From the NCBI RefSeq assembly GCF_004345425.1, contig NZ_SLVP01000005.1:248001-312000 (forward strand): a stretch of DNA of 64,000 nucleotides, given 5' to 3'. The stretch is from Paenibacillus sp. BK033. Its GTDB lineage: Bacteria > Bacillota > Bacilli > Paenibacillales > Paenibacillaceae. Below, piece after piece: positions 1 to 8,330 of this stretch. The translations under genes and the position numbers were made by a program. Numbering within the stretch: the stretch's first letter is position 1; the number at the start of each line of letters is the position of its first letter. The notes beneath the pieces are model-generated. The model was not told the DNA's origin, did no database searches, and saw nothing but the letters and a program-made list of their open reading frames with translations.

Positions 1-65
1 GATTGGAAAAGCATGCGAACAAGCTGCTTGCATGGCGGGAGGCTTTTTTGGAAGGAGCTGTAACC

Positions 66-548
66 TTGAATGAATTGGAGATCGCCGTACAATTAAGAGA
101 ATCGGGACAACTAGAGGAATCCAGATTGATGCTGCTGGCGTTGGTTGAACGATATCCCGCTAATCCGTCCGTCTGTTATCAATGCGCATGGGTGCATGAT
201 ACGATGGGACTGGAGAGGGAAGCCGTCCCTTATTATCAAAAATCCATAGAGCTTGGCCTTAGCGGCGAGGATCGGCAAGGCGCTTATTTGGGATGGGGGA
301 GCACTTGCCGCACATTGGGAATGTACGCTGAGGCGCAATCCGTATTCCGGGAAGCGATAAGCGAATATCCGGATAACCGGGAGTTTCAGGTGTTCTACGC
401 AATGGTGCTTTATAATCTTCGGGAGCATGGAGCCGCAATGGAGATCCTGCTGAAGCAGCTGGCGGAGACGAGCCAAGACGAAGGGATTCAATCCTATCGC
501 AAAGCTTTGCTCTTCTATGCGGATAAATTAGACCAGAGATGGGACTAG
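66..548 (+). CDS. Tetratricopeptide-repeat protein
   Basis: A soluble protein of about 160 residues made mostly of helical TPR units. Paired-helix patterns such as the AWVHDTMGLEREAVPYYQKSIELG stretch (shown here only as its key W, A, Y and G positions), the LGWGSTCRTLGMYAEAQSVF unit and an FYAMVLYNLREHGAAMEILL unit follow one another. TPR proteins act as protein-interaction scaffolds; the partner is unknown. The frame is open from base 3, but I prefer the TTG at 66. An AAGGAG sits 8 bases before it, and the resulting N-terminus (NELEIAVQLRESGQLEES) begins directly with the first helix, as in small Bacillus TPR proteins. Bases 1-63 may hold the tail of an upstream gene (one frame runs open to a TAA at 61-63) but are too short to identify. 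Confidence 0.75.
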   Translation: MNELEIAVQLRESGQLEESRLMLLALVERYPANPSVCYQCAWVHDTMGLEREAVPYYQKSIELGLSGEDRQGAYLGWGSTCRTLGMYAEAQSVFREAISEYPDNREFQVFYAMVLYNLREHGAAMEILLKQLAETSQDEGIQSYRKALLFYADKLDQRWD

Positions 549-580
549 GCATGCAATTTGGGATTTTTGCCAGACCAGTC

Positions 581-611
581 TTGACTTGGAGTTAACTCCA
601 AGTGCGATAAT
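581..611 (+). promoter_or_regulatory. MerR-type promoter with perfect 20-bp operator
   Basis: TTGACT and GATAAT are separated by 19 bases, the over-long spacer typical of MerR-activated promoters. The spacer region is covered by the perfect palindrome ACTTGGAGTTAACTCCAAGT (584-603). It lies 33 bases upstream of the aldo/keto reductase start. No merR gene is in this window, so the regulator should be encoded elsewhere. Confidence 0.85.
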
Positions 612-643
612 AGGTTGGACGAAAAGGAAAGCAGGGGATATGG

Positions 644-1624
644 ATGGAATACGTGAAATTAGGAAATACGGGTTTGGATGTTTCCCGCCTTTGTCTTGGC
701 TGCATGAGCTTTGGTGAAGTGGAGCGTTGGAATCATCCGTGGATTCTGGATGAAGAGAACAGCCGCCCGATTATTAAGAAAGCACTTGATCTCGGCATCA
801 ATTTTTTTGATACCGCTAATATTTACTCTACCGGAGCAAGCGAAGAAATCGTCGGTCGCGCCTTGAAGGATTACGCTAACCGTGATGAGGTCGTTATTGC
901 AACGAAGGTATTCTTCCGCATGCAGCCGGGCCCGAACGGCGCGGGTCTTTCCCGTAAAGCGATTATGAACGAAATCGATAACAGCCTGAAGAGACTGGGA
1001 ACAGACTATGTAGATTTGTATCAGATTCACCGCTGGGACTACGATACCCCAATTGAAGAGACAATGGAGGCTTTGCATGACGTCGTGAAAGCAGGCAAAG
1101 CAAGATACATAGGGGCCTCCGCCATGTACGCCTGGCAGTTCCAGAAAGCGCTGCATGTCGCGGAGCAGAATGGCTGGACCCGGTTCGTCGCGATGCAGAA
1201 TCATCTCAACCTCATGTACAGGGAGGAAGAACGCGAGATGATGCCGCTGCTCAAGGAGGAGAAGATTGGCGCCATTCCGTACAGTCCTCTTGCCTCCGGA
1301 AGATTGGTTCGCGACTGGGGTACCGTTACGCACCGCTCCGAAACCGATCAGGCTCAGAAGATGAAATATGACGCATTCGCCGAGCAGGACCGCGTTATTG
1401 CCGAACGTGTTGCGGAAATTGCGAAGCGGCGCGGCGTTCCACGCGTTCAGGTTGCCCTGGCATGGCTGCTGCAAAAAGAACAGGTAACGGCGCCGATCAT
1501 CGGCGTAACAAGCATGGCTCAGCTCGAAGAGACAATCGGATCGATCGAGCTTGCGTTAACGCCGGAAGAGATCAAATATCTGGAGGAACCGTATGTTCCT
1601 CACCGCGTTGTTGGCGCGTTGTAA
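644..1624 (+). CDS. Aldo/keto reductase
   Basis: An NADPH-dependent cytosolic aldo/keto reductase of 326 residues, the usual length for the Tas/YhdN-like group. The catalytic tetrad can be placed at Asp56, Tyr61, Lys88 and His129 (motifs FFDTANIY, VIATKVFF and LYQIHRWD). The C-terminal PIIGVTS motif fits cofactor binding. The ATG is preceded by AGGGGAT. The gene stands alone between a MerR-type promoter and a strong terminator. That promoter suggests induction by an electrophile or aldehyde stress, since MerR/AdhR-type regulators with this operator shape often control such reductases. The substrate cannot be read from sequence. Confidence 0.9.
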   Translation: MEYVKLGNTGLDVSRLCLGCMSFGEVERWNHPWILDEENSRPIIKKALDLGINFFDTANIYSTGASEEIVGRALKDYANRDEVVIATKVFFRMQPGPNGAGLSRKAIMNEIDNSLKRLGTDYVDLYQIHRWDYDTPIEETMEALHDVVKAGKARYIGASAMYAWQFQKALHVAEQNGWTRFVAMQNHLNLMYREEEREMMPLLKEEKIGAIPYSPLASGRLVRDWGTVTHRSETDQAQKMKYDAFAEQDRVIAERVAEIAKRRGVPRVQVALAWLLQKEQVTAPIIGVTSMAQLEETIGSIELALTPEEIKYLEEPYVPHRVVGAL

Positions 1625-1632
1625 GCCGGGAA

Positions 1633-1666
1633 AAAGCTGGTTCCTTATCGGAGCCAGCTTTTTTTG
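1633..1666 (+). terminator. Rho-independent terminator after the aldo/keto reductase
   Basis: An AAGCTGGTTCC / GGAGCCAGCTT stem with one G-T pair is followed by seven T residues. Confidence 0.9.
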
Positions 1667-1742
1667 TGACTATTTTATTCGGTAATAGTGGAAAACAATG
1701 CCGAGGAATGGGCAAGACTGATAGTTGGAGAGTGGGTGACGT

Positions 1743-2393
1743 ATGTACTTGCTGCTGGCCGATGACGAGCCGATGATGCTGCAAATTTTAAAAAGCTATT
1801 TTATGAAAGAGGGCTTTAACGTGCTGACAGCCGGGGATGGCGAAGAAGCGCTGGAATTGTTTTACGAGCATCGGGTGGATCTTGCCGTATTGGACTGGAT
1901 GATGCCGAAGGTGAACGGGGTAGAGGTATGCAAGGAGATCAAAAGGGTCAGCCGGACCAAAGTATTGCTCCTGACGGCGAAAGGCGAACCGGAAGAGGAG
2001 CTTTATGCTCTAAATGCCGGTGCGGATGACTACGTGCCCAAGCCTTTTGATCCGAGAGTGCTGCTTGCCCGTGCTTGCAAATTGTTGAATGGGGCTTCTC
2101 AGCTGCGGTCAGACGATCTGGTGGTGGATATGGAAGCTCAGAAAATATACCGTGACGGCAACGATGTGCAGGCAACCTCGAAGGAATTCCAGATCATGAA
2201 GTATCTCATCCAGAACAAGGGTCAGATCGTCCCAAGGAAAATGCTGCTGGATCTAGTATGGGGATTCGACTACTACGGGGATGACCGGACGGTGGATACC
2301 CATATCCGCAGTCTGCGGGAGAAGATCGGGGAGACCCGGATCAAGACGTTCCGGGGCTTAGGGTATAGTCTGGAGGAGCATCCGGATGAGTAA
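1743..2393 (+). CDS. Orphan OmpR/PhoB-family response regulator
   Basis: A two-domain transcription regulator of 216 residues. The receiver domain has the acidic pair Asp7-Asp8, the phosphoacceptor Asp51 (AVLDWMMP), Thr78 and Lys100 (DYVPKPFDP). The C-terminal winged helix carries the usual ATSKEFQIMKYL, DDRTVDTHIRSLREKI and RGLGY motifs. It begins at ATG 1743 after a GAGAGTGGGTG ribosome binding site. No histidine kinase lies next to it, so its partner is elsewhere or it acts without one. An ABC-ATPase-like gene follows 68 bases downstream and may be cotranscribed; no terminator is visible between them. Confidence 0.92.
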   Translation: MYLLLADDEPMMLQILKSYFMKEGFNVLTAGDGEEALELFYEHRVDLAVLDWMMPKVNGVEVCKEIKRVSRTKVLLLTAKGEPEEELYALNAGADDYVPKPFDPRVLLARACKLLNGASQLRSDDLVVDMEAQKIYRDGNDVQATSKEFQIMKYLIQNKGQIVPRKMLLDLVWGFDYYGDDRTVDTHIRSLREKIGETRIKTFRGLGYSLEEHPDE

Positions 2394-2461
2394 GCTCGGT
2401 CCTTTCGTCAAGGGTTACCGCATAATATATAACACTCGGGTAAAAGGTGGTGGGGATAACT

Positions 2462-3244
2462 ATGAAGATCCAGATCCGGAACTTAAACAGCACCTCGACG
2501 CCAACGCTTTTCCATCAGTATTCGATGATCGACTCCATTCGGGATTTCAATCTTACCATTGAACCCGGCAAAATTTATGGTTTAGTTGGATCCATGGGCA
2601 GCGGAGGCTGGCTTCTCAGTTATTTTTTGGCCGGAAAAGAAGAACTGTTGTCGGAATGTCTGGATATGTCCCACTCGATCGTAACCTTGGATGACGATCC
2701 CGTTAATAATGAAGTCTTAAAGCGTATTTCTTGTTATGTAGGCGAAGGGGTCGCCGAGTTTCCGTATCGCAGCTTCAAAACCTATCCCGGTCCTCTTACA
2801 TGGAAATTAAAAAAAGTACGGTCGGTTGCCGACCAGATTGCAGAGGGAATCAAGCGGAGCGGGAATCCGCTGACCTTGGGGCAAATCGCCGGGATGTTCG
2901 AATTAACCGGCTTGGATAAACCAAAGCGCTATCAAGGCAAAATTCATCGCCCTCTTGCATTCAACAGCGGCGAACGATGGAGAGCTTCCCTGGCGATTGG
3001 CTATGCTTTTCAAAAACAGCTCTATTGCGTCCCTTGGATCGAACCCCATGGACTCTTCTATATCCTTGGGCAGCTTGGGAGAAAGCTGCTTGGCATCCTT
3101 AGAGACTCCGGTGCTTCAGTGATCATCCCCGTGAGCGATGAGAAATATATTGCGGGTCTGGCCGATGAGATTGTCTATTTGAAGCCCTGTGATTTCACGA
3201 AGGACGACCTAGCGGATGAGAATGCCATAAAGTTAACGGAATAA
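2462..3244 (+). CDS. ABC-ATPase-like protein lacking catalytic motifs
   Basis: The overall fold pattern is that of an ABC transporter ATP-binding subunit of about 260 residues: an opening strand, a P-loop region, a helical part, a signature region and a final switch-like strand. The active-site motifs are degraded. The P-loop reads GSMGSGG with no Lys-Ser/Thr. The signature LSGGQ is replaced by FNSGERWR. The Walker B region reads YCVPWIEP with the normal Asp-Glu lost to Ile-Glu. It is therefore unlikely to hydrolyse ATP in the usual way and may be structural or regulatory. The start at ATG 2462 is preferred over the GTGs at 2447 and 2450, which overlap the GGTGGTGGGG ribosome binding site. 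It follows an orphan response regulator and ends at a strong terminator. Confidence 0.6.
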   Translation: MKIQIRNLNSTSTPTLFHQYSMIDSIRDFNLTIEPGKIYGLVGSMGSGGWLLSYFLAGKEELLSECLDMSHSIVTLDDDPVNNEVLKRISCYVGEGVAEFPYRSFKTYPGPLTWKLKKVRSVADQIAEGIKRSGNPLTLGQIAGMFELTGLDKPKRYQGKIHRPLAFNSGERWRASLAIGYAFQKQLYCVPWIEPHGLFYILGQLGRKLLGILRDSGASVIIPVSDEKYIAGLADEIVYLKPCDFTKDDLADENAIKLTE

Positions 3245-3249
3245 TCATG

Positions 3250-3275
3250 AAAGCCGCACAGGGAGTGCGGCTTTT
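3250..3275 (+). terminator. Rho-independent terminator
   Basis: A perfect AAAGCCGCAC / GTGCGGCTTT stem with a five-base loop ends in TTTT, closing the regulator/ABC-like pair. Confidence 0.85.
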
Positions 3276-3362
3276 CGCATTGGCTACAGGATACCGTCCG
3301 GCATCTATTTGATGCTGAAGAATAAGATGGAGACAGGAAGTTTATTTCGGAGAGGTGAAATC

Positions 3363-4262
3363 ATGTCTTATCTCTATTATCCCTATATCGGCTGGAAGCA
3401 GCAGTGCGCCAATGTGCCGCTCGTCTTTCCGCCGCAGCATCAGAACCGCCATCCGGGATTTGAATATCCGATGACCCCGCGCCCCTTGTCGGATAACCCG
3501 TATTATAAAGGTAGCGGGAAGCTCCAGGATAAGGTGGCCATCATATCCGGTGGAGACAGCGGAATTGGCAGGGCCGTCGCTATCGCTTTTGCCAAGGAAG
3601 GGGCGGATCTCGTTATTCCTTATTTGGATGAGCATCGGGATGCGGAAGAAACCAAACAGATGATCACGGGGCTTGGACGCAGCTGCGTAATGATGCCTAT
3701 CGATTTACGGATTGAAGAGAATTGCAAGAAGGTTGTAGATACTGCGATAAAGACATTCGGAAAATTAAATATTCTGGTAAACAATCATGGCGTCCAGTTT
3801 CATAAGAAAAGCATCCTGGAAATTACGCGGGAACAGCTGATGAATACCTTCCAGACGAATATTATCTCTTTTTTCGATATGACCAAAGCAGCCTTGCCCC
3901 ATCTACGCGCGGGAAGCAAGATTATTAATACAACGTCGGATACGGCATTTTCGGGAATGGCGAATACGGTCGATTATACCGCTACCAAAGGGGCTATCGT
4001 CTCGTTTACGCGCTCCTTATCGCTGCAGCTGGCAGAGAAGGGAATACGGGTAAACGCCGTTGCGCCGGGTCCAACCTGGACACCGTTAATCCCTTCGGCA
4101 TTTACGGCAGAGGAGATCACGACCTTCGCTACGGACGTTCCCTTAAGACGTCCGGGGCAGCCGTTCGAGCTAGCGCCAACTTACGTGCTGCTGGCATCCG
4201 ACGATTCATCCTACATATCGGGACAAGTATACTTCGTTAATGGCGGTTCGATTGTGACCTAA
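3363..4262 (+). CDS. Short-chain dehydrogenase, general-stress YhxD/YdaD type
   Basis: An NAD(P)-dependent oxidoreductase of 299 residues, the length remembered for Bacillus YhxD. It has the extra proline-rich N-terminal arm of that group before the Rossmann fold. The cofactor loop GGDSGIGR is at 63-70, an NNHG (instead of NNAG) at 140-143, and the catalytic Ser192, Tyr205 and Lys209 (DYTATKG) are all present. ATG 3363 has a GGAGAGGTG ribosome binding site. The in-frame extension back to 3309 is rejected because it runs through that site. The substrate is unknown; relatives are induced by general stress in Bacillus. Confidence 0.88.
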   Translation: MSYLYYPYIGWKQQCANVPLVFPPQHQNRHPGFEYPMTPRPLSDNPYYKGSGKLQDKVAIISGGDSGIGRAVAIAFAKEGADLVIPYLDEHRDAEETKQMITGLGRSCVMMPIDLRIEENCKKVVDTAIKTFGKLNILVNNHGVQFHKKSILEITREQLMNTFQTNIISFFDMTKAALPHLRAGSKIINTTSDTAFSGMANTVDYTATKGAIVSFTRSLSLQLAEKGIRVNAVAPGPTWTPLIPSAFTAEEITTFATDVPLRRPGQPFELAPTYVLLASDDSSYISGQVYFVNGGSIVT

Positions 4263-4391
4263 CGTGACAAAGCCGAGTGAACAGGAAAAAATATCCTCCT
4301 ATGTGTTTAGCCTTGATAAGCGTCATAAGTTTAATACACAGGAAGATCATTAATGTCTAGGTTTTGATGAGTTGAAGCTTACATAATGGAG

Positions 4392-4430
4392 AAAGGCAAC
4401 CGCCGAACCATCGGCTGTTGTCTTTTCTTT
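4392..4430 (+). terminator. Probable terminator after the SDR gene
   Basis: An AAGGCAACCGCCGA / TCGGCTGTTGTCTT stem with one mismatch is followed by TTTTCTTTT. The stretch 4263-4391 between the SDR stop and this hairpin holds no other recognisable element. Confidence 0.65.
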
Positions 4431-4471
4431 TGCGCATATTTAAGTCATTGTCGTTTAATTTCATTAATTTG

Positions 4472-4500
4472 TTGCATTAATGATGATTGAGGCATACAAT
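4472..4500 (+). promoter_or_regulatory. Promoter of the DeoR regulator operon
   Basis: TTGCAT and TACAAT are separated by 17 bases and lie 67 bases before the DeoR start. The longer ORF start at 4480 would fall inside this promoter, which supports the start at 4567. Confidence 0.6.
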
Positions 4501-4566
4501 GGCTTATATAATGTTGCACAACGACTTAATTGTTTGAGAAAATCCGGAAGAGGTGGTAAAGAGGTT

Positions 4567-5343
4567 ATGTTTCAGGAAGAACGAATCAACGCCATAATGG
4601 AGCATCTCAATGAGCATAAGCGGATCGATATAAAGGACATGTGCCAAAAATTCGACGTATCCCGCGATACGGCACGCCGGGATCTGCTGAGGATGGAGGA
4701 GCTTGGTCTTATTCTCCGAACGCATGGGGGAGCGGTTTTGCCTAAGAAGTCTATGGAAGTATTCGAGTACAAAGACCGGCTTGTCAAGGAGTCCGACGTC
4801 AAGCGCGATATCGGACGCCTTGCCGCATCGATCGTAAAAGACGGCGACTATATTATGATGGACGCTTCAACGACCGTACAGTTCACCGCCGAGCACATTA
4901 CGGCTGAAAGAGTGGTTGCCGTTACGAATTCCATTGACATTGCAGATGCCTTATCGCGGAAAAATGCCGTTAGGACGTATTTGCTGGGCGGCGAGTTAAA
5001 TATCAAACATCGCTTCCTGTTCGGTCAAGCGACGATCGATAACCTGGCCAATTACCAGGTGGATAAATTATTCCTTGGCGCATGCGGAATTACGGCAAAC
5101 GGTTTATCCTATCCCGATGTGGAGGATGGGGCAGTCAAACGCGAGATGATCAAGAAAGCGAACCAAGTTATTTTGTTGGCAGACCATACGAAATTCGGCG
5201 AACAGATGTTTTATAAAATCGGAGGTTTGGACGCCATTGATCTCCTGATTACGGATCAGCATCCTGACCGGGACATGATGGAGAAGCTTGCGGAGCATCG
5301 TGTGGAACTTCGCGTCGTAACGGAGGAGGATTTGGATGATTAA
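4567..5343 (+). CDS. DeoR-family transcriptional regulator
   Basis: A 258-residue sugar-phosphate-sensing regulator. The N-terminal winged helix-turn-helix reads RIDIKDMCQKFDVSRDTARR and ends with the family hallmark LRTHGGAV. The C-terminal DeoRC sensor domain has DASTTVQ, VTNSIDIA, LLGGELN and LADHTKFG motifs. The ATG has an AGAGGTGGTAAAGAGG ribosome binding region. It overlaps the following HAD phosphatase by eight bases, so the two are translationally coupled. The pair may sense and dephosphorylate a sugar phosphate, but the ligand cannot be named. Confidence 0.92.
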   Translation: MFQEERINAIMEHLNEHKRIDIKDMCQKFDVSRDTARRDLLRMEELGLILRTHGGAVLPKKSMEVFEYKDRLVKESDVKRDIGRLAASIVKDGDYIMMDASTTVQFTAEHITAERVVAVTNSIDIADALSRKNAVRTYLLGGELNIKHRFLFGQATIDNLANYQVDKLFLGACGITANGLSYPDVEDGAVKREMIKKANQVILLADHTKFGEQMFYKIGGLDAIDLLITDQHPDRDMMEKLAEHRVELRVVTEEDLDD

Positions 5344-6145
5344 ACTTATTGTCAGCGATTTGGACGGCACGCTGCTTGATCAAGGCAAGCAGATTAACGA
5401 GCGGGACCGCCGCGCGGTAAGAAAAGCCTTTGATAGCGGTCTTGATTTATGCATCGCATCCGGCCGGATGAATGCCGAGATTACTATCATTATGCGGCCT
5501 TTCCCGAATAAATATCATGCGGTTGGTCAGAACGGAGCAACCGTCCGGCTAAATAACCGGCGTCTGCTTGGCGCGAAGGATTTTGCTCCCGATTTATCCC
5601 TGCAATTGCTTCAAGCCGTCCCTCGCGAGGAATTCATCAGCTTCGTTCATTGTACGGATGACTCTTATTATGCGCGGGTGCATAATGAAGTTTCCCGCTC
5701 CTATGAGAAGCGTATTATGTCCGAAAGCTCCGTTCATAACAATCTGGAAGATGCTCTGGCGAATGAGGTATTTCGTTGCAGCAAGCTCGCTTGCTTCGGA
5801 GAGTTAGCCGAGCTGATCAGGCTGGAAGCACGGTTAAACCGCCAATTTCCCGGGCAGATTGAGACTTTTATCAGCGATAAGGATTGTTTGGACATTATGC
5901 CGCTTCACGTCTCCAAAGGCACGGGGATATCGCTCCTCATTCGGGAATTGGGCATTGCGCCGGATGAAATCGCATGTATCGGAGACTCGTTTAACGACCT
6001 TTCGATGTTTGCCTTAACGCCGCATAGCTTTGCCATGGCCGAAAGCCATGATGAAATCCGCGGGCAGGCGAGCACGATTGTACATTCCGTTGCTGAAGCT
6101 ATCGATCAAATCCTTGCCTATAATACCATGTCAGTCGCGAACTAA
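5336..6145 (+). CDS. Cof-type HAD-superfamily phosphatase
   Basis: A Mg-dependent phosphatase of 269 residues in the class IIB (Cof/YidA-like) group. Motif I DLDGTLLD near residue 8 carries the nucleophile Asp. Motif II is the CIASGRM serine. Motif III is the Lys of HVSKGTG, and motif IV is GDSFNDLSMF. Its start codon lies inside the end of the DeoR gene. Relatives dephosphorylate sugar phosphates or cofactors such as FMN or PLP; the substrate here is not known. Confidence 0.9.
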   Translation: MIKLIVSDLDGTLLDQGKQINERDRRAVRKAFDSGLDLCIASGRMNAEITIIMRPFPNKYHAVGQNGATVRLNNRRLLGAKDFAPDLSLQLLQAVPREEFISFVHCTDDSYYARVHNEVSRSYEKRIMSESSVHNNLEDALANEVFRCSKLACFGELAELIRLEARLNRQFPGQIETFISDKDCLDIMPLHVSKGTGISLLIRELGIAPDEIACIGDSFNDLSMFALTPHSFAMAESHDEIRGQASTIVHSVAEAIDQILAYNTMSVAN

Positions 6146-6230
6146 CGGCCTTAGGCACTTATTTGCCGGAGATTAACGATCAAGCTGCGATCACGATGAG
6201 CCGCCTGGATCTCCGTTTCCCTTAGTTACG

Positions 6231-6401
6231 TTCATTTATTTTATCGGCTTCGTATTCCTCTGCATAGGTCTGGAAATAAGCCTTATCAATTTCCTGCCGT
6301 CGCTCCTCTCCAAACCATTTTCCATTCCTGCCTCTAACGCAAGCCTGGCCGTTATTTTATTTTGGATCTCCATGATAATCGGGAGACTCTTCTCCGGTTA
6401 A
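6231..6401 (+). pseudogene. Remnant of an MFS transporter gene
   Basis: No intact gene lies between 6146 and 6512. Read from 6231, however, one frame gives about 56 residues with two membrane-helix-like stretches: an IGFVFLCIGLEISLINFLPS part and, later, SLAVILFWISMIIGRLFSG, ending in TAA. This strongly resembles helix regions of sugar-type MFS permeases (the GLE..LINFLPSLL and WIGMVIGR motifs). There is no start codon or ribosome binding site, and nothing MFS-like continues on either side, so it is a decayed fragment. Bases 6402-6450 hold nothing recognisable. Confidence 0.6.
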
Positions 6402-6450
6402 ATTACCGCATGCATGCCGGTTGTACATCAGAAAGGGCGCGTTGAATAAG

Positions 6451-6478
6451 AACATAAACCCGGAAGCAACATAAAATT
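6451..6478 (+). promoter_or_regulatory. Possible sigma-K promoter of the coat cluster
   Basis: AAC at 6451-6453 and CATAAAATT at 6470-6478 are separated by 16 bases. This approximates the sporulation sigma-K pattern (AC, then CATAnnnTA) with one mismatch in the -10 element. It is 34 bases before the first coat gene, where a mother-cell promoter would be expected. Confidence 0.35.
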
Positions 6479-6512
6479 GGCTTGTCATTAATTTTTTGGA
6501 ATAGGTGGATGA

Positions 6513-6761
6513 ATGGATAAACAACAACGATTAGCAGCACATGAATCGCTGGAAATTCACGAAGCACTTAACTTAAAAACTTTGGCTCTGGCAAAATCGA
6601 AGCTTATGCAAGGTTTAGTATTCGACCAAGAGCTCAGGGATTTGATGGAAAAGGATGTCCAGCAGACAATGCAGGCTATAGCCGATTTGCAAGCGGTATA
6701 CGCAAGAGCTCCTTTTCGCGCTCTCGTACCGGATGTAAGGCCGACACCCATTTTAAATTGA
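6513..6761 (+). CDS. Small spore-coat protein, YraG-like (CotF family)
   Basis: An 82-residue protein with the pattern ESLEIHEALNLKTLALAKSK, which recurs almost identically in the gene at 8331. The family corresponds to the N-terminal half of CotF-type coat proteins. The length matches Bacillus subtilis YraG as I remember it. Its ATG follows GGTGGATG. It is the first gene of a five-gene run with the same order as the B. subtilis yraG-yraF-adhB-yraE-yraD group. It is expected in the mother cell or coat during late sporulation. Confidence 0.78.
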   Translation: MDKQQRLAAHESLEIHEALNLKTLALAKSKLMQGLVFDQELRDLMEKDVQQTMQAIADLQAVYARAPFRALVPDVRPTPILN

Positions 6762-6778
6762 AGGGGGGATGACGATTG

Positions 6779-7171
6779 ATGGATTACAAGACGGATTATT
6801 TGGATCCCGCAAAGTCGCTAAATATGCCGGAAATGGCGGACATGACGTTTGCGGTTGATTTTCTGATTCGAGTCAAGGAAGGAGTCCGCAATACGGCAGT
6901 CGCCATTACGGAAACGGTCTCGCCGGATGTGCGGTCTTTACTTCGGGCACAGCTTTTGCAGGGCATTGCCATGCATCAGGAATTGACGGAACTCATGATC
7001 CGCAAAAAATGGTTTCATCCCTACGAACTGTCCGAGCAATACAAGCTGGATCAGCTGTCGGCCAAGAATACCATGGAGATTGCGGAACAGAAGCTGTTTC
7101 CGGATGATCACACTCGCAAAGGCATGTTTGACCGGACGCCGGACGAGCATATCGGGGGGCATTTCGCATGA
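6779..7171 (+). CDS. Spore-coat protein, YraF-like (CotF family)
   Basis: A 130-residue protein matching the second half of the CotF fold: an [20 protein letters not shown] segment, then a helix with [20 protein letters not shown] and a KKWFHPY stretch. The same layout recurs in the shorter gene at 8537. I chose ATG 6779 over the adjacent TTG because AAGGGGGG is 10 bases upstream. Its last four bases overlap the alcohol dehydrogenase start (ATGA), so the genes are translationally coupled. Confidence 0.78.
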   Translation: MDYKTDYLDPAKSLNMPEMADMTFAVDFLIRVKEGVRNTAVAITETVSPDVRSLLRAQLLQGIAMHQELTELMIRKKWFHPYELSEQYKLDQLSAKNTMEIAEQKLFPDDHTRKGMFDRTPDEHIGGHFA

Positions 7172-8304
7172 AGGCAGTCACTTACCAGGGCATCAAAAAC
7201 GTCCATGTCAAAGAAGTGCCGGACCCTAAAATTCAGAAGGCTGACGATGCGATTATACGGCTGACGACTACCGCTATTTGCGGATCGGATTTGCATCTGT
7301 TTCACGGAATGATTCCGAATCTCGGGGAAGATTACGTTATCGGCCATGAACCGATGGGGATCGTTGAAGAAGTGGGACCCGGTGTTGCCAATTTGAAAAA
7401 AGGCGATCGCGTCATCATCCCGTTTACGATTGCCTGCGGGGAATGCTTTTACTGCAAAAACCAGCTTGAAAGCCAATGCGACAACGCGAACGAGCATGGC
7501 GATATGGGCTCCTATTTCGGATACTCGGGTACTACCGGCGGCTATCCGGGCGGGCAAGCCGAATACTTAAGGGTTCCTTTTGCTAACTTTACGCATTTCA
7601 AAATTCCTGAAAACTGCGAGCAGCCAGACGAGAAGCTCTGTCTGATCGCGGATGCGATGACAACGGCATACTGGAGCGTAGATAATGCGGGAGTGAAAAA
7701 AGGGGACACCGTTATCGTGATCGGCTGCGGACCGGTGGGATTAATAGCTCAGAAGTTTGCCTGGTTCAAAGGCGCTTCCCGCGTCATTGCCGTGGATTAT
7801 CTGGATTACCGGCTTCAGCATGCCAAACGGACCAATAAAGTCGAAATCGTAAATGCCGAATCGGATTTGAATATTGGCAATAACCTGAAGGAGATGACCA
7901 AGGGAGGAGCCGACGTCGTTATCGATTGCACCGGAATGAGCGGCAAGATGTCGCCGCTTGAAGCCCTGGCATCCGGACTAAAGCTGCAAGGCGGAGCAAT
8001 GGGCGGATTGGTTATCGCTTCGCAAGCCGTGCGCAAAGGCGGAACGATTCAAGTAACCGGCGTATACGGAGGCCGATATAACGGGTTCCCGCTAGGGGAT
8101 ATTTTTCAAAGAAACGTGAATCTCCGCACGGGGCAAGCACCGGTTATTCATTATATGCCTTATATGTATGAGCTAATCGATACGGGAGAGGTGGATCCCG
8201 GCGACGTGGTTACGCATGTGATGCCGCTTAGCGAAGCTAAGAAAGGCTACGAGCTGTTCGACACGCGTCAGGATAATTGCATCAAAGTCGTATTGAAGCC
8301 ATAG
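7168..8304 (+). CDS. adhB: Zinc-dependent alcohol dehydrogenase of the coat cluster
   Basis: A medium-chain, zinc-containing NAD(P)-dependent dehydrogenase of 378 residues. Catalytic-zinc ligands are visible in [12 protein letters not shown] and IGHEPMG. The structural-zinc cysteines lie in [17 protein letters not shown]. The nucleotide-binding loop is [12 protein letters not shown]. It is embedded between two pairs of CotF-like genes with four-base overlap upstream. That is the arrangement I remember around adhB in B. subtilis, and it suggests a forespore- or coat-associated oxidoreductase. The physiological substrate is unknown. Confidence 0.9.
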   Translation: MKAVTYQGIKNVHVKEVPDPKIQKADDAIIRLTTTAICGSDLHLFHGMIPNLGEDYVIGHEPMGIVEEVGPGVANLKKGDRVIIPFTIACGECFYCKNQLESQCDNANEHGDMGSYFGYSGTTGGYPGGQAEYLRVPFANFTHFKIPENCEQPDEKLCLIADAMTTAYWSVDNAGVKKGDTVIVIGCGPVGLIAQKFAWFKGASRVIAVDYLDYRLQHAKRTNKVEIVNAESDLNIGNNLKEMTKGGADVVIDCTGMSGKMSPLEALASGLKLQGGAMGGLVIASQAVRKGGTIQVTGVYGGRYNGFPLGDIFQRNVNLRTGQAPVIHYMPYMYELIDTGEVDPGDVVTHVMPLSEAKKGYELFDTRQDNCIKVVLKP

Positions 8305-8330
8305 CAAGGCTTGAAAGGGGTAGCAGACAG

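Noticed and set aside
1-63. Possible tail of an upstream gene (frame open to TAA at 61-63)
   Set aside because: Twenty codons without a recognisable motif are not enough to call a gene.
659-1474. Long minus-strand ORF opposite the aldo/keto reductase
   Set aside because: It is a shadow frame without ribosome binding site or protein-like composition. The same applies to the long minus-strand frames opposite znuC, the glycosidase and the hybrid kinase.
4480-4566. Upstream start for the DeoR regulator
   Set aside because: The ATG lies inside a good promoter and lacks a ribosome binding site; the family N-terminus begins at 4567.
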